Source: Arcanobacterium bovis | GTDB lineage: Bacteria > Actinomycetota > Actinomycetes > Actinomycetales > Actinomycetaceae | Length of the DNA: 64,000 nucleotides | Assembly (NCBI RefSeq): GCF_004331995.1 | Contig: NZ_SJDT01000004.1 | Span: 237,697-301,696 of the forward strand | Direction: 5' to 3' | Shown: piece by piece, positions 51,316-58,919 of the stretch | Layout: the number at the start of each line of letters is the position of its first letter | Numbering within the stretch: position 1 is the stretch's first letter | Notes under the pieces: model-generated | Told to the model about the DNA's origin: nothing | The model's input: only the letters and a program-made list of their open reading frames with translations | Databases searched by the model: none | Program-made: the position numbers and the translations under genes

Positions 51316-52746
51316 TTATTCTTTGTCTGTGTCCTTTTCAGAATCGCCAAATTTTGGTTCGTGAGGGATATCCGATTGATCAGTAGAAGAATCATCTGAA
51401 TCACTGAACAAATTAGCAAGGAAAGAATCAAGCTCTACCTCAATATCAGACGACGTTTGGGTAACGAAGAATTCCTCGGGATTGTTGAGCACCTCAGAGC
51501 TTGGGAGCAAATCTGGATGCGCCCACAAGGCATCGCGATCTTGGGCACCCAGCTTGTCTAATGCAAGTTGCCAGAACTTTGCAGCGTCGCGAATTTGCCG
51601 AGGCACAAGCTGCATTCCCAACTGTGTTTCCCACACGTGTTTTGCTGGATTATTGGTGGCAGACCGGCGCGTGAACATTTCACGCAATGGAACTGCATTG
51701 GGAAGGTGAGGTGCCACAGCGCGTGCCGAAATCTCCGAAATCCAACCCTCCACAAGTGAAATGAGGTGTTCAAGTCGAGCAAGTGCATCTGCCTGAGTTT
51801 CACTAAGATCAAGCGAGAAGACGCCACTGAGGTCGATCTCTTGCATTGAGGTAGGATCGTCCATCGGCAAATCACGCAGCTGTTCCTCAATAGCCTCGGT
51901 GTTGATCGTGATTCCTTGGGCGAATTCTGCCACGGTGTCGAGCACTCGCGCCCGCAACCACGGCACCCGGGTGTAGAGCCGCGCCGCCGCTGCTTCGCGC
52001 ACTGCCACATAAGCCAGCACTTCAGAGTATTCAATGTCTAGCTCTTGCGCGAAACCGAGAATATTCGACGGTACCAAGGCAGCCGAGGAGCCTTCCATCA
52101 AAGGCAGACCAGTATCGGTAGTGCCGAAGGAAGCAGTGGCTAACTCGGCGAGAGCAGCACCGTACTGAACACCGAGCATTGACGCAAGTACCTTGCCCAT
52201 TATTTGTGCCGGATCGCCAAAAATGCCCTGCATCTCCGGTGGCATGTGCTCAACCTGTACTTCAAAAGATTCCGAAACTGCCCGCGCAATATTCGCGCCC
52301 ACTGGGTCAAAAAGTCGCTTGAAGGTAGGTAAGGAATGTGCCACCCAATCGAGACGCATCCATGCCATATTAGGACCGGTAGTTGGATCAAGTTCGCATG
52401 CGGCGTCGAGCCACAGAGAAGCGGTGCGTAGAGCGTTACGCGCGGCATCGCCGTCGGCAGCTGTGAGCTGATCGAGGTGCTTCGCCGCAATTGTTTCTCG
52501 CGCAACTTGCTCTGCAATGTTCCAGTTCACAGCGCCGTCTCCCGACGAACCAAGCAAATCTTGGATCTGCTGGCTGATAACCGTGAAATCCTGCCCGTTG
52601 AACACGTGGGCCATTTGGGCATTAGGATCGACACCCTCTTGCTCAAACGCACGCACAACTTCTTGAGCTGCTTCTTCGCCCAAGATAGCACGAAGCATTT
52701 GTTCGAAATTGTTCGGATCTGGGGTGCCGTTCGGTTCTTGACTCAT
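51316..52746 (-). CDS. Zincin-family (DUF2342) protein, probably inactive site
   Basis: 476 residues from ATG 52746, selected because GGAGG lies five bases upstream; the open frame goes on to 52884. It belongs to the actinobacterial zinc-dependent metalloprotease/F420-associated family by HPDLLPSSEVLNNPEEF near the C-terminus and LRDAAxFW-like RQIRDAAKFW. At the place where relatives have a histidine after REAA it reads REAAAARLYTRVPW, so metal binding seems lost. The last 25 residues are acidic. It is divergent from the PDZ-Lon protease as in Rv3195/Rv3194c. Confidence 0.85.
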   Translation of the reverse strand: MSQEPNGTPDPNNFEQMLRAILGEEAAQEVVRAFEQEGVDPNAQMAHVFNGQDFTVISQQIQDLLGSSGDGAVNWNIAEQVARETIAAKHLDQLTAADGDAARNALRTASLWLDAACELDPTTGPNMAWMRLDWVAHSLPTFKRLFDPVGANIARAVSESFEVQVEHMPPEMQGIFGDPAQIMGKVLASMLGVQYGAALAELATASFGTTDTGLPLMEGSSAALVPSNILGFAQELDIEYSEVLAYVAVREAAAARLYTRVPWLRARVLDTVAEFAQGITINTEAIEEQLRDLPMDDPTSMQEIDLSGVFSLDLSETQADALARLEHLISLVEGWISEISARAVAPHLPNAVPLREMFTRRSATNNPAKHVWETQLGMQLVPRQIRDAAKFWQLALDKLGAQDRDALWAHPDLLPSSEVLNNPEEFFVTQTSSDIEVELDSFLANLFSDSDDSSTDQSDIPHEPKFGDSEKDTDKE

Positions 52747-52887
52747 GTATCCTCCTACATCTACACCAAGCGTAGCCGTATCGCGCCGCGAGTAACAAGA
52801 AATCACGATCAGCACATGGCGAACGTGATTGTAGCCATTTTGGCAGGCGTAACCCAGCAAATTCACAGAAAAACGTGACATCATATT

Positions 52888-54015
52888 GTGGTGCAGTTGA
52901 AACTACCTAAAACCTCAAACCAAAAAACGCGGATACAGTATTCGGGAACGTTGTTCGTGCTTCTGTTGCTTATTGCCAGCGCTGTGCCCTCTGGGTACGT
53001 GGTTGAGGGGACTGGGCCAGCGCTCGATGTTAACTCAAAAGTTGAAGGTCAGCCATTAGTTTCAGTCAGTGACGTCCAGACGTATCCCAGCGATACCAAA
53101 CTTTTTATGACTACCGTGAGCGCCTACGGGAATGCCGACGCCGGAGCGCCAGTTGCGCAGGCAGTAACAGCGCTTTTCCGCAAAGATTTGCAGATATTAC
53201 CGCTTCGCGTGATGTTTCCGGACAATCTCAGCTCTGAGGACGTCAAGAAACAAAACCAAATGGCGATGACGTCGTCGCAGGACACGGCGGCGCTTGTGGC
53301 TTTCGAGATGGCGGGATACCCCGTTTCGATGACCTTGAAAGTCGCTGGTGTGAGCAAGGACTTTCCCTCAGGGAAGAAATTGCAACCTGGAGACGTTATC
53401 AAAGCCATCAAATTAAGCAGCGAAAATGACTATCACAGCATTTCGAGCTTCAAACAACTGGCATCCTTTTTAGATGCTACGAAACCCAATACCGAAGTTA
53501 CCATGCGCCTTGAGCGAAATGGAAAGCAAGTTGACGAAAGCTTCACCACCGTTGCACACCAAAAAGATGCCAATGGCTGGGTAGCTCCGGGGTCGATTCT
53601 GGGAGTGCTCATAGACGTGCAAGACGTTAAGATCCCCGGAAAAGTGAAGTATATCGTTGAAGGTATCGGTGGGCCGAGCGCCGGGATGATGTTCACGTTG
53701 GGGATTTATGACCAGCTCACTAAGGAATCGCTGGGCGGAAAAGCCGCAATAGCGGGTACTGGAACAATCGCGTGGAACGGCAACGTTGGGCCTATTGGTG
53801 GCATCGAACATAAACTTCAGGGCGCTGCAGAACACGGTGCCACTGATTTTATTGCTCCCGCAGAAAACTGCCGTGAGACCATTGGTTATGAGCCGCAGGG
53901 TATGAATGTGTGGGCGGTTCGCACTATTGACGAGGCGCGCACTGTTGTGGAGAGTGTGAAATCCGGCGACACAAGTAAGCTCACCTCATGCCGTGACCTG
54001 CTGGAACACAAGTAG
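52888..54015 (+). CDS. PDZ-domain Lon-type (S16) membrane protease
   Basis: 375 residues of the YlbL/Rv3194c type. One N-terminal membrane helix (about 17-36, LFVLLLLIASAVPSGYVV) places the rest outside. A PDZ domain (about 130-215) has LQPGDVIKAIK. The S16 domain has the catalytic serine in GGPSAGMMFTLGIYDQL and lysine in GIEHKLQGAAEHG. The GTG starts at 52888/52891 lack a ribosome site. Likely role: proteolysis at the outer face of the membrane. Confidence 0.92.
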   Translation: MVQLKLPKTSNQKTRIQYSGTLFVLLLLIASAVPSGYVVEGTGPALDVNSKVEGQPLVSVSDVQTYPSDTKLFMTTVSAYGNADAGAPVAQAVTALFRKDLQILPLRVMFPDNLSSEDVKKQNQMAMTSSQDTAALVAFEMAGYPVSMTLKVAGVSKDFPSGKKLQPGDVIKAIKLSSENDYHSISSFKQLASFLDATKPNTEVTMRLERNGKQVDESFTTVAHQKDANGWVAPGSILGVLIDVQDVKIPGKVKYIVEGIGGPSAGMMFTLGIYDQLTKESLGGKAAIAGTGTIAWNGNVGPIGGIEHKLQGAAEHGATDFIAPAENCRETIGYEPQGMNVWAVRTIDEARTVVESVKSGDTSKLTSCRDLLEHK

Positions 54016-54076
54016 CGTCACTGCATAACGGGTAATTATTGTGGCGAATTAGTGCGTTTGCGAGAAGATTGCGCGA

Positions 54077-54610
54077 TTACTCGAAAGTCATTTTGAGCGC
54101 TTCGCTCAGCCCTTGTACGAGCTCGCTTCCGGATAGCACCATGTCGTCGGCGTCGTGGTCTTTCATACGGATCGCGCTCCACGTTTCACCAGAGCGTAAG
54201 ACGGCGGCAACCATCCGTACGTCTTGACGATCGGGATGCGATTGGAGAACTTTTTGTGCCTCGACTTCATCTTCTGGGAGATTTACCTCCGCGGATGGAG
54301 GCAAGACGATGCGCTCAACCGAAATCGCTGCTCCATCAACTTCTTCAGGCCACATGATCTGGCCGAGAAGCTCGTTCAAAGAATCAGCTTTAGGTAGATC
54401 TTCTTGTTCAACTGAGAAGAGTGTGTCGGGATCAGAAATTGACTCTGCCTTAACATCAGCGGGCAGTTCTTCGGCGAGTGCAGGATTCAAGTCAAGGGCT
54501 GCACGGGCTTTCACAAGGGCAAAAAGTCGGATTGGGCCGTCCCAGCCGCCACCGGCAACATGTTTTTCAATTTCTAATGTGGCATTACGAAGAGCTTGCG
54601 ATGCAGTCAT
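54077..54610 (-). CDS. PPA1309-family protein
   Basis: 177 residues from ATG 54610 (MTASQALRNATLEIEKHVAG); the upstream frame to 54763 is low-complexity repeat and not coding. The family is defined only by conservation in actinobacteria beside the PDZ-Lon and UPF0182 genes. It has GGWDGPIRLFALVKARAAL and a C-terminal MKDHDADDMVLSG. No function known. Acidic, cytoplasmic, no signal. Confidence 0.85.
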   Translation of the reverse strand: MTASQALRNATLEIEKHVAGGGWDGPIRLFALVKARAALDLNPALAEELPADVKAESISDPDTLFSVEQEDLPKADSLNELLGQIMWPEEVDGAAISVERIVLPPSAEVNLPEDEVEAQKVLQSHPDRQDVRMVAAVLRSGETWSAIRMKDHDADDMVLSGSELVQGLSEALKMTFE

Positions 54611-54973
54611 AGGAAGTATTGTTCCATAAGTTTGCCGATACTGCTCCTTTAGGAGCCTGCGCGGGCAGGCGACGATGGGCGCGGACAGACGCGGGCATAC
54701 GTGGGCAAGATGCGGGCGGGTGCGGATCAGCGTGAGTTGGCGTGGGTCAGCATAGATCAGCATGGGTCAGCACGGTGTAGGCAGGTGCAAGCCCTCAAGC
54801 TGTTGTTATGCCCGTGTAGTGTAGATTCGCCCAAAGCATGATGGACGGGAAGAGTTCACGTAAGGGGTGCTTTGCGGTGCCAAGTTCTGATACGGTTTTA
54901 TGTGACTATATATGCCCAACATCGTGCAGAAACACCGGTGGGCAGAAGAACAATATTATGACGAGGTTTTGGA
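54611..54973. other. Gap before the UPF0182 gene
   Basis: 363 bases without a supported gene. The left third is a tandem repeat array (separate entry). The rest holds possible promoter sequence for the UPF0182 gene (TAGATT at about 54823) and GACGAGG before its TTG start. Confidence 0.6.
54657..54780. repeat. Degenerate 10-bp tandem repeat array
   Basis: About twelve units with a ten-base period. Clearest on the right: units CGTGGGTCAG, CATAGATCAG and CATGGGTCAG. On the left they grade into GCGGGCAKAC-type units (GCGGACAGAC, GCGGGCATAC). It lies upstream of PPA1309 (-) and UPF0182 (+). Confidence 0.75.
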
Positions 54974-57900
54974 TTGTCTACTTCACAAATGCCACCTAAC
55001 AAGCCGGCAGATGGAAAGCCTAAAGCACACAAGCGTAAAGGCGGTGCCGGTGGCGCTTTCTTGCCGACGCTTGCAATTTTGGGCGTGATCCTTGCAGTCA
55101 CCGTAGTGTTTGCATCATTTTGGACCGAACTCAAATGGTTTGAACAAATTGAGGCTGCTCGCGTGTTCTGGACGCAATACGGCGCTTGGCTCGTGTTGGC
55201 GGGAGTGGGAGCTGTTGTTTTCTCGCTGATTGTGGCGGTGAACTTCCGAATTGCGATGGGTGGAAAATTTGGGAAGGAAGCGGTTCCCTTTGTCGAGCCG
55301 TTGCTCGTTCCAGTCACGCCGCAAGTAAAAATCAACCAAATCGCGCGCGGTAAACCGTGGTTATCGCTGGTAGTCGCTCCGCTCGTGGCAGGTATTCTAG
55401 CTGGCACAACGCTTGGGGCTGACTGGCGGTCGTTCTTGTTGTGGCTCAACGCTACGCCATTTAACCAAAAAGACCCAGAGTTTGGCTTGGACATCTCGTT
55501 CTACGTGTTCAGTTTGCCGGTATTGCACCTGTTATTGAGATACTACTTCATGCTCCTAGCGGTGTCTTTGCTCGCTGCAATGGTTGGTTACTGGATCAAT
55601 TCTGATATTTCCAGTGTGAAAGGTAAGCTTCGTATTTCCAAGAAAGCGCAAGTTCATGCAGGTGTTCTAGCTGCTCTCGCTGCATTTGGCATCGCGGCGT
55701 CGTTCTGGCTATCGCGCTATGACCTGCTCCTTGGAAACAATGACCGCTTCTCAGGAGCGAACTTCACCGATATCAATGCTTCGAAACCAGGACTCACGAT
55801 CCTTGCAATCTCGGTGTTGCTGGTCGGAGTGCTGTTTGCTGTGGCGGCCTTCCGACGTACCTGGAAGCTCGCCGTCGTCGGCGTTGTTTCAACAGTGACG
55901 GCAGGTTTGGTGTTGACGAGTTTGTACCCAGTGTTGCTCCAAAACTTCAAGGTTAATCCCAATGCTGCGGAGCTAGAGTCGGAATTTATCCAGCGAAATA
56001 TTGATGCCACGCTCAAGGCATATGGGCTGGACGAGGTGGAAACTCAACAGTACGCGGCACGAACCGATGCCACGCCAGGACAGTTGCGCCAAGACTCGCA
56101 AACCGCGGCGCAGATCCGACTGCTTGATCCAAATATTGTGTCGCCGTCGTTCAACCAGCTACAACAAAACCGGCAGTACTATGAGTTTTTGCCGCAGCTT
56201 TCGGTAGATCGCTACCGGATCAACGGAGAAATGCGTGACACCGTGATCTCGGTGCGAGAACTCAACCTCGAAGGCCTGGACGATTCGCGTCGTTCCTGGG
56301 TGAACGATCATACCGTTTTCACGCACGGTTTCGGTGTAGCTGCTGCATACGGAAACACGGCGACGCCGAAGGGTGACCCTGCGTTCTGGGAGGCGGGTAT
56401 TCCGTCGTCGGGAGAAATTGGGGAGTATGAATCGCGCGTTTATTTCGGGCAAAAATCACCTGATTACTCGATCGTTGGTGCACCTAAGGGTGCGACTCCG
56501 TGGGAGTTGGACTACCCAGACGATTCAGCGCCAAACGGGCAGGTAAATACCACGTACAAGGGCGACGGTGGTCCGCAGATTTCCAATGCTTTTGCGAAAT
56601 TGATGTTCGCGATTCGATTCCGCTCAACGGAGTTGTTCTTCTCTGACCGCGTGACTTCGCAATCGCAGATTCTGTTCGACCGTGACCCGCGTAAACGCGT
56701 GGCAAAGGTGGCGCCGTATCTGACTCTTGATTCGAAGGTGATCCCCGCCGTCGTCGATATGGATAACGATCCAAAGACTCCAAAGGAACTCGTGTGGATC
56801 ATTGACGGCTACACTACGTCGAATAATTATCCGTACTCGGCGCGTGAAACACTCAATGAGCTCACTGCTGATGCCCGCACCAAGCAAAATGTAGTTGGTC
56901 AGATTCCGTCTCAGATCAATTATATTCGCAATTCGGTGAAGGCCGTTGTGAATGCCTACGACGGAAAAGTGACGCTGTATCAATGGGATCAGAAGGATCC
57001 GATTATCAACGCTTGGAAGAATATTTTCCCTGGGCAGGTAACACCGCTTGAACAGATGCCGGGCGATCTGATTGCACACGTGCGTTATCCTGAGGATTTG
57101 TTTAAAGTGCAGCGTGGTTTGCTGGCGCGCTACCACGTAAAGGACGCGAAGTCGTTCTACTCCGGTGGTGATTTCTGGCAGGTTCCGCGCGAACCAACTG
57201 TGGATAACGAGGACAAAAAAGCGCCGAACCAGCCGCCATATTACTTGACCTTGCAAATGCCGGGTCAGCAGCAGGCTTCGTTCTCGCTGACCACGTCTTA
57301 TATTCCAGGTGGTAACACAAACCGCAATGTGATGACGGGCTTCTTAGCAGCAGATTCGAATGCTGGGCATGAGACTGGCAAGATTGCTGATTCTTATGGC
57401 AAGTTGAGATTGCTTGAGGCGCCGCGTGATTTGACGGTTTCGGGACCAGGCCAGGCCGAGAATGCGATGCTGACGAGTCCAGATGTGTCGACGGCGTTGA
57501 ACTTGTTGCGTCGTGGCGGTACAGAAGTGATGGAAGGCAATTTGCTTTCGCTGCCGATTGGTGGAGGCTTGCTGTACGTGCAGCCTATTTATGTGCAGGC
57601 GGCGACCGGTACGAAGTACCCCACATTGCAGTATGTATTGGCCATGTTCGGTGACAAGGTGGGCTTCGCGCCGACCCTCGACGCCGCGCTTGACAAGGTG
57701 TTTGGTGGCGATTCCGGTGTAAGTGCTGGCGACGCCGCAATCAAGGGCGCCAAGACGGCGCCGATTCCATCGGATGGTTCGCACGATAACGCCGCTGGAA
57801 ATGCGGCTGGCGCTGCTGGAGCTGCGGGCGCGGACAAGGCTGGCGGAAGCGCTGGTGACAAGACTGGAGGAAGTGCGGCGACGCCGTCGCCTGCTCCCGG

Positions 57901-58111
57901 TGCAGCTGGCGGCTCAGGATCGGGCGGCTCAGGATCGGTCGGTACCCCGCAGGAGAAACTGGACGCTGCTTTGAAGAAGGCCGAGCAGGCTATTTCTGAG
58001 AGCGATACCGCTCGCAGAAATGGAGACTGGGGCGCGTATGGAACCGCTCAAAACAAGCTGGCTGATGCGATTAAGGAAGCGATGGAAGCACAGAAAGCAA
58101 TGGGGAAGTAG
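54974..58111 (+). CDS. UPF0182 large membrane protein
   Basis: 1045-residue COG1615 protein with seven membrane segments in the first 330 residues (first at about 28-50). A large extracellular domain follows (about 330-900, with QSRMxxx-like family segments such as FEVQRGLLARYHV and PREPTVDNED). A Gly/Ala/Ser-rich linker (about 920-990) and a C-terminal helical segment end the protein. TTG 54974 has GAGG seven bases upstream; ATG 54989 is the alternative. The linker has two perfect 15-base tandem copies (57908-57937), encoding GGSGS units. Function unknown; conserved next to PDZ-Lon (Rv3193c). Confidence 0.93.
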   Translation: MSTSQMPPNKPADGKPKAHKRKGGAGGAFLPTLAILGVILAVTVVFASFWTELKWFEQIEAARVFWTQYGAWLVLAGVGAVVFSLIVAVNFRIAMGGKFGKEAVPFVEPLLVPVTPQVKINQIARGKPWLSLVVAPLVAGILAGTTLGADWRSFLLWLNATPFNQKDPEFGLDISFYVFSLPVLHLLLRYYFMLLAVSLLAAMVGYWINSDISSVKGKLRISKKAQVHAGVLAALAAFGIAASFWLSRYDLLLGNNDRFSGANFTDINASKPGLTILAISVLLVGVLFAVAAFRRTWKLAVVGVVSTVTAGLVLTSLYPVLLQNFKVNPNAAELESEFIQRNIDATLKAYGLDEVETQQYAARTDATPGQLRQDSQTAAQIRLLDPNIVSPSFNQLQQNRQYYEFLPQLSVDRYRINGEMRDTVISVRELNLEGLDDSRRSWVNDHTVFTHGFGVAAAYGNTATPKGDPAFWEAGIPSSGEIGEYESRVYFGQKSPDYSIVGAPKGATPWELDYPDDSAPNGQVNTTYKGDGGPQISNAFAKLMFAIRFRSTELFFSDRVTSQSQILFDRDPRKRVAKVAPYLTLDSKVIPAVVDMDNDPKTPKELVWIIDGYTTSNNYPYSARETLNELTADARTKQNVVGQIPSQINYIRNSVKAVVNAYDGKVTLYQWDQKDPIINAWKNIFPGQVTPLEQMPGDLIAHVRYPEDLFKVQRGLLARYHVKDAKSFYSGGDFWQVPREPTVDNEDKKAPNQPPYYLTLQMPGQQQASFSLTTSYIPGGNTNRNVMTGFLAADSNAGHETGKIADSYGKLRLLEAPRDLTVSGPGQAENAMLTSPDVSTALNLLRRGGTEVMEGNLLSLPIGGGLLYVQPIYVQAATGTKYPTLQYVLAMFGDKVGFAPTLDAALDKVFGGDSGVSAGDAAIKGAKTAPIPSDGSHDNAAGNAAGAAGAAGADKAGGSAGDKTGGSAATPSPAPGAAGGSGSGGSGSVGTPQEKLDAALKKAEQAISESDTARRNGDWGAYGTAQNKLADAIKEAMEAQKAMGK

Positions 58112-58187
58112 TTGCTGATACGTGAGCAAAGGCACCCTCTCTCACCTTGATAGTTGTGGGGAGTGCCGTCTAAGGTAGAAGTACCGA

Positions 58188-58261
58188 CGCGGGGTGGAGC
58201 AGTTCGGTAGCTCGCCGGGCTCATAACCCGGAGGTCGCAGGTTCAAATCCTGTCCCCGCAA
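58188..58261 (+). tRNA. Initiator tRNA-Met (anticodon CAT)
   Basis: A 74-base cloverleaf: acceptor GCGGGG (58189-58194) pairs with CCCCGC (58254-58259). The C1-A72 mismatch and three G:C pairs in the anticodon stem (GGGCTCATAACCC) are initiator features. Anticodon CAT is at 58222-58224; the T arm contains GGTTCAAATCC. CCA is not encoded (A73 is followed by CTA). It forms the left boundary of the accessory region. Confidence 0.95.
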
Positions 58262-58562
58262 CTAAACCAGAATCCCTGGACTCGAAAGAGTCTGGGGATT
58301 TTGCTTTCTCCAGCTCAACGGTTTCGTTCGGCAATAGGTCTTCAATGTCTAAGTCGAGAAAAGCAGCAGTTCTCACTAAGTCAATGGCAGACCAAGCTAC
58401 ATGTCCTGAAATCTTTCGTGAAACAACTGGCTTTTTTAAGCCAAGATAGTTTGCAAGATCCATTTGCATAAGTCCACGTCGGCGCAGCCATATAGACACA
58501 CGCTCGCCAATGATCTCATTGATACTCATGGTTGAAATATAGCTGTCATTCATCACTGTCAT
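58221..58562 (-). CDS. XRE-type regulator, C-terminus antisense to tRNA-Met
   Basis: 113 residues. A helix-turn-helix domain (about 17-78, LRRRGLMQMDLANYLGLKKPVVSRKISG) resembles Cro/C1 regulators. The last 14 residues (VAGTGFEPATSGL) are the antisense of the tRNA gene, and its TGA stop is the complement of the anticodon-loop TCA. This peptide is typical of genes running into tRNA at integration sites. The ATG at 58562 is six bases after a -10 box, so the mRNA is probably leaderless, as for lambda cI. Likely the repressor of the divergent gene. Confidence 0.8.
   Translation of the reverse strand: MTVMNDSYISTMSINEIIGERVSIWLRRRGLMQMDLANYLGLKKPVVSRKISGHVAWSAIDLVRTAAFLDLDIEDLLPNETVELEKAKSPDSFESRDSGLVAGTGFEPATSGL
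58230..58261 (+). other. Candidate attachment site (attL) in tRNA 3' end
   Basis: The 3' half of a tRNA gene is the usual target of tyrosine recombinases. Genes unlike the housekeeping block start right behind it. No second copy lies inside the window, so the right end and exact core cannot be defined. Confidence 0.45.
58271..58306 (+). terminator. Terminator after tRNA-Met
   Basis: AATCCC (58271-58276) pairs with GGGATT (58295-58300) and GACTC with GAGTC around a GAAA loop, followed by TTGCTTTC. It also lies inside the last codons of the minus-strand XRE gene. Confidence 0.75.
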
Positions 58563-58568
58563 GAGTCA

Positions 58569-58598
58569 AATATACACAATCGGTTTGTTTTGGTGCAA
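58569..58598 (-). promoter_or_regulatory. Promoter of XRE regulator
   Basis: On the minus strand TTGCAC (58598-58593), 18-base spacer, TATATT (58574-58569); six bases then separate the -10 box from the ATG at 58562. Confidence 0.7.
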
Positions 58599-58611
58599 CT
58601 GATTTTAGTTG
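58596..58611. promoter_or_regulatory. Operator between divergent element promoters
   Basis: Inverted repeat CAACT-N6-AGTTG that overlaps the -35 boxes of both promoters, where a repressor would shut off both. Two direct CTGTCAT copies (58543-58549, 58556-58562) are additional candidate sites. Confidence 0.55.
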
Positions 58612-58637
58612 ACAAACATGGTTTTGCGAAATATATT
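58609..58637 (+). promoter_or_regulatory. Strong promoter for excisionase-like gene
   Basis: TTGACA (58609-58614), 17-base spacer, TATATT (58632-58637): one base from full consensus. Transcription would begin near 58644, which excludes the upstream GTG at 58590 as start of the next gene. Confidence 0.8.
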
Positions 58638-58682
58638 CGTCTCAGTAAGTTATTTAAAATAAACTGGCTTGAGGAAAAGAAA

Positions 58683-58913
58683 TTGAAACATGATCTCTTA
58701 TCTCCATCCGAAGTCGCGGAGATTCTAAACGTTACGCGCCAGACTGTGACGCGTTGGTGTTCAGTCGGGCGAGTATCTTATATCGTTTTGCCTTCTGGTC
58801 AGTTTCGTATTCCACGTGACGAGGTAGAGAAGATTCTTACCCCGGTGGTGCCGTCTGCTTCTTCTGCTGATGAAGCGTTTGAAGATGTTCCTTTGTTTCG
58901 AGAGAATGGGTGA
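58683..58913 (+). CDS. Excisionase-like MerR/HTH_17 protein
   Basis: 76 residues from TTG 58683, fixed by GAGGA seven bases upstream and by the promoter at 58609-58637. A winged-helix DNA-binding domain (LLSPSEVAEILNVTRQTVTRW, then RIPRDEVEKIL) fills most of the protein, and a short acidic tail follows. Such proteins direct excision of integrated elements or regulate their early genes. It is the first gene of the plus-strand element operon; the next gene starts seven bases later. Confidence 0.8.
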   Translation: MKHDLLSPSEVAEILNVTRQTVTRWCSVGRVSYIVLPSGQFRIPRDEVEKILTPVVPSASSADEAFEDVPLFRENG

Positions 58914-58919
58914 CCGATA

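Noticed and set aside
54611..54763. N-terminal extension of the PPA1309 protein
   Set aside because: It is the translation of the 10-bp tandem repeat array and lacks family similarity.
54657..54780. CRISPR array
   Set aside because: Units of ten bases without spacers, no cas genes; simple tandem repeat.
58590..58682. 31 additional N-terminal codons of the excisionase-like protein
   Set aside because: They overlap the strong promoter, so transcription begins downstream; TTG 58683 has the ribosome site.
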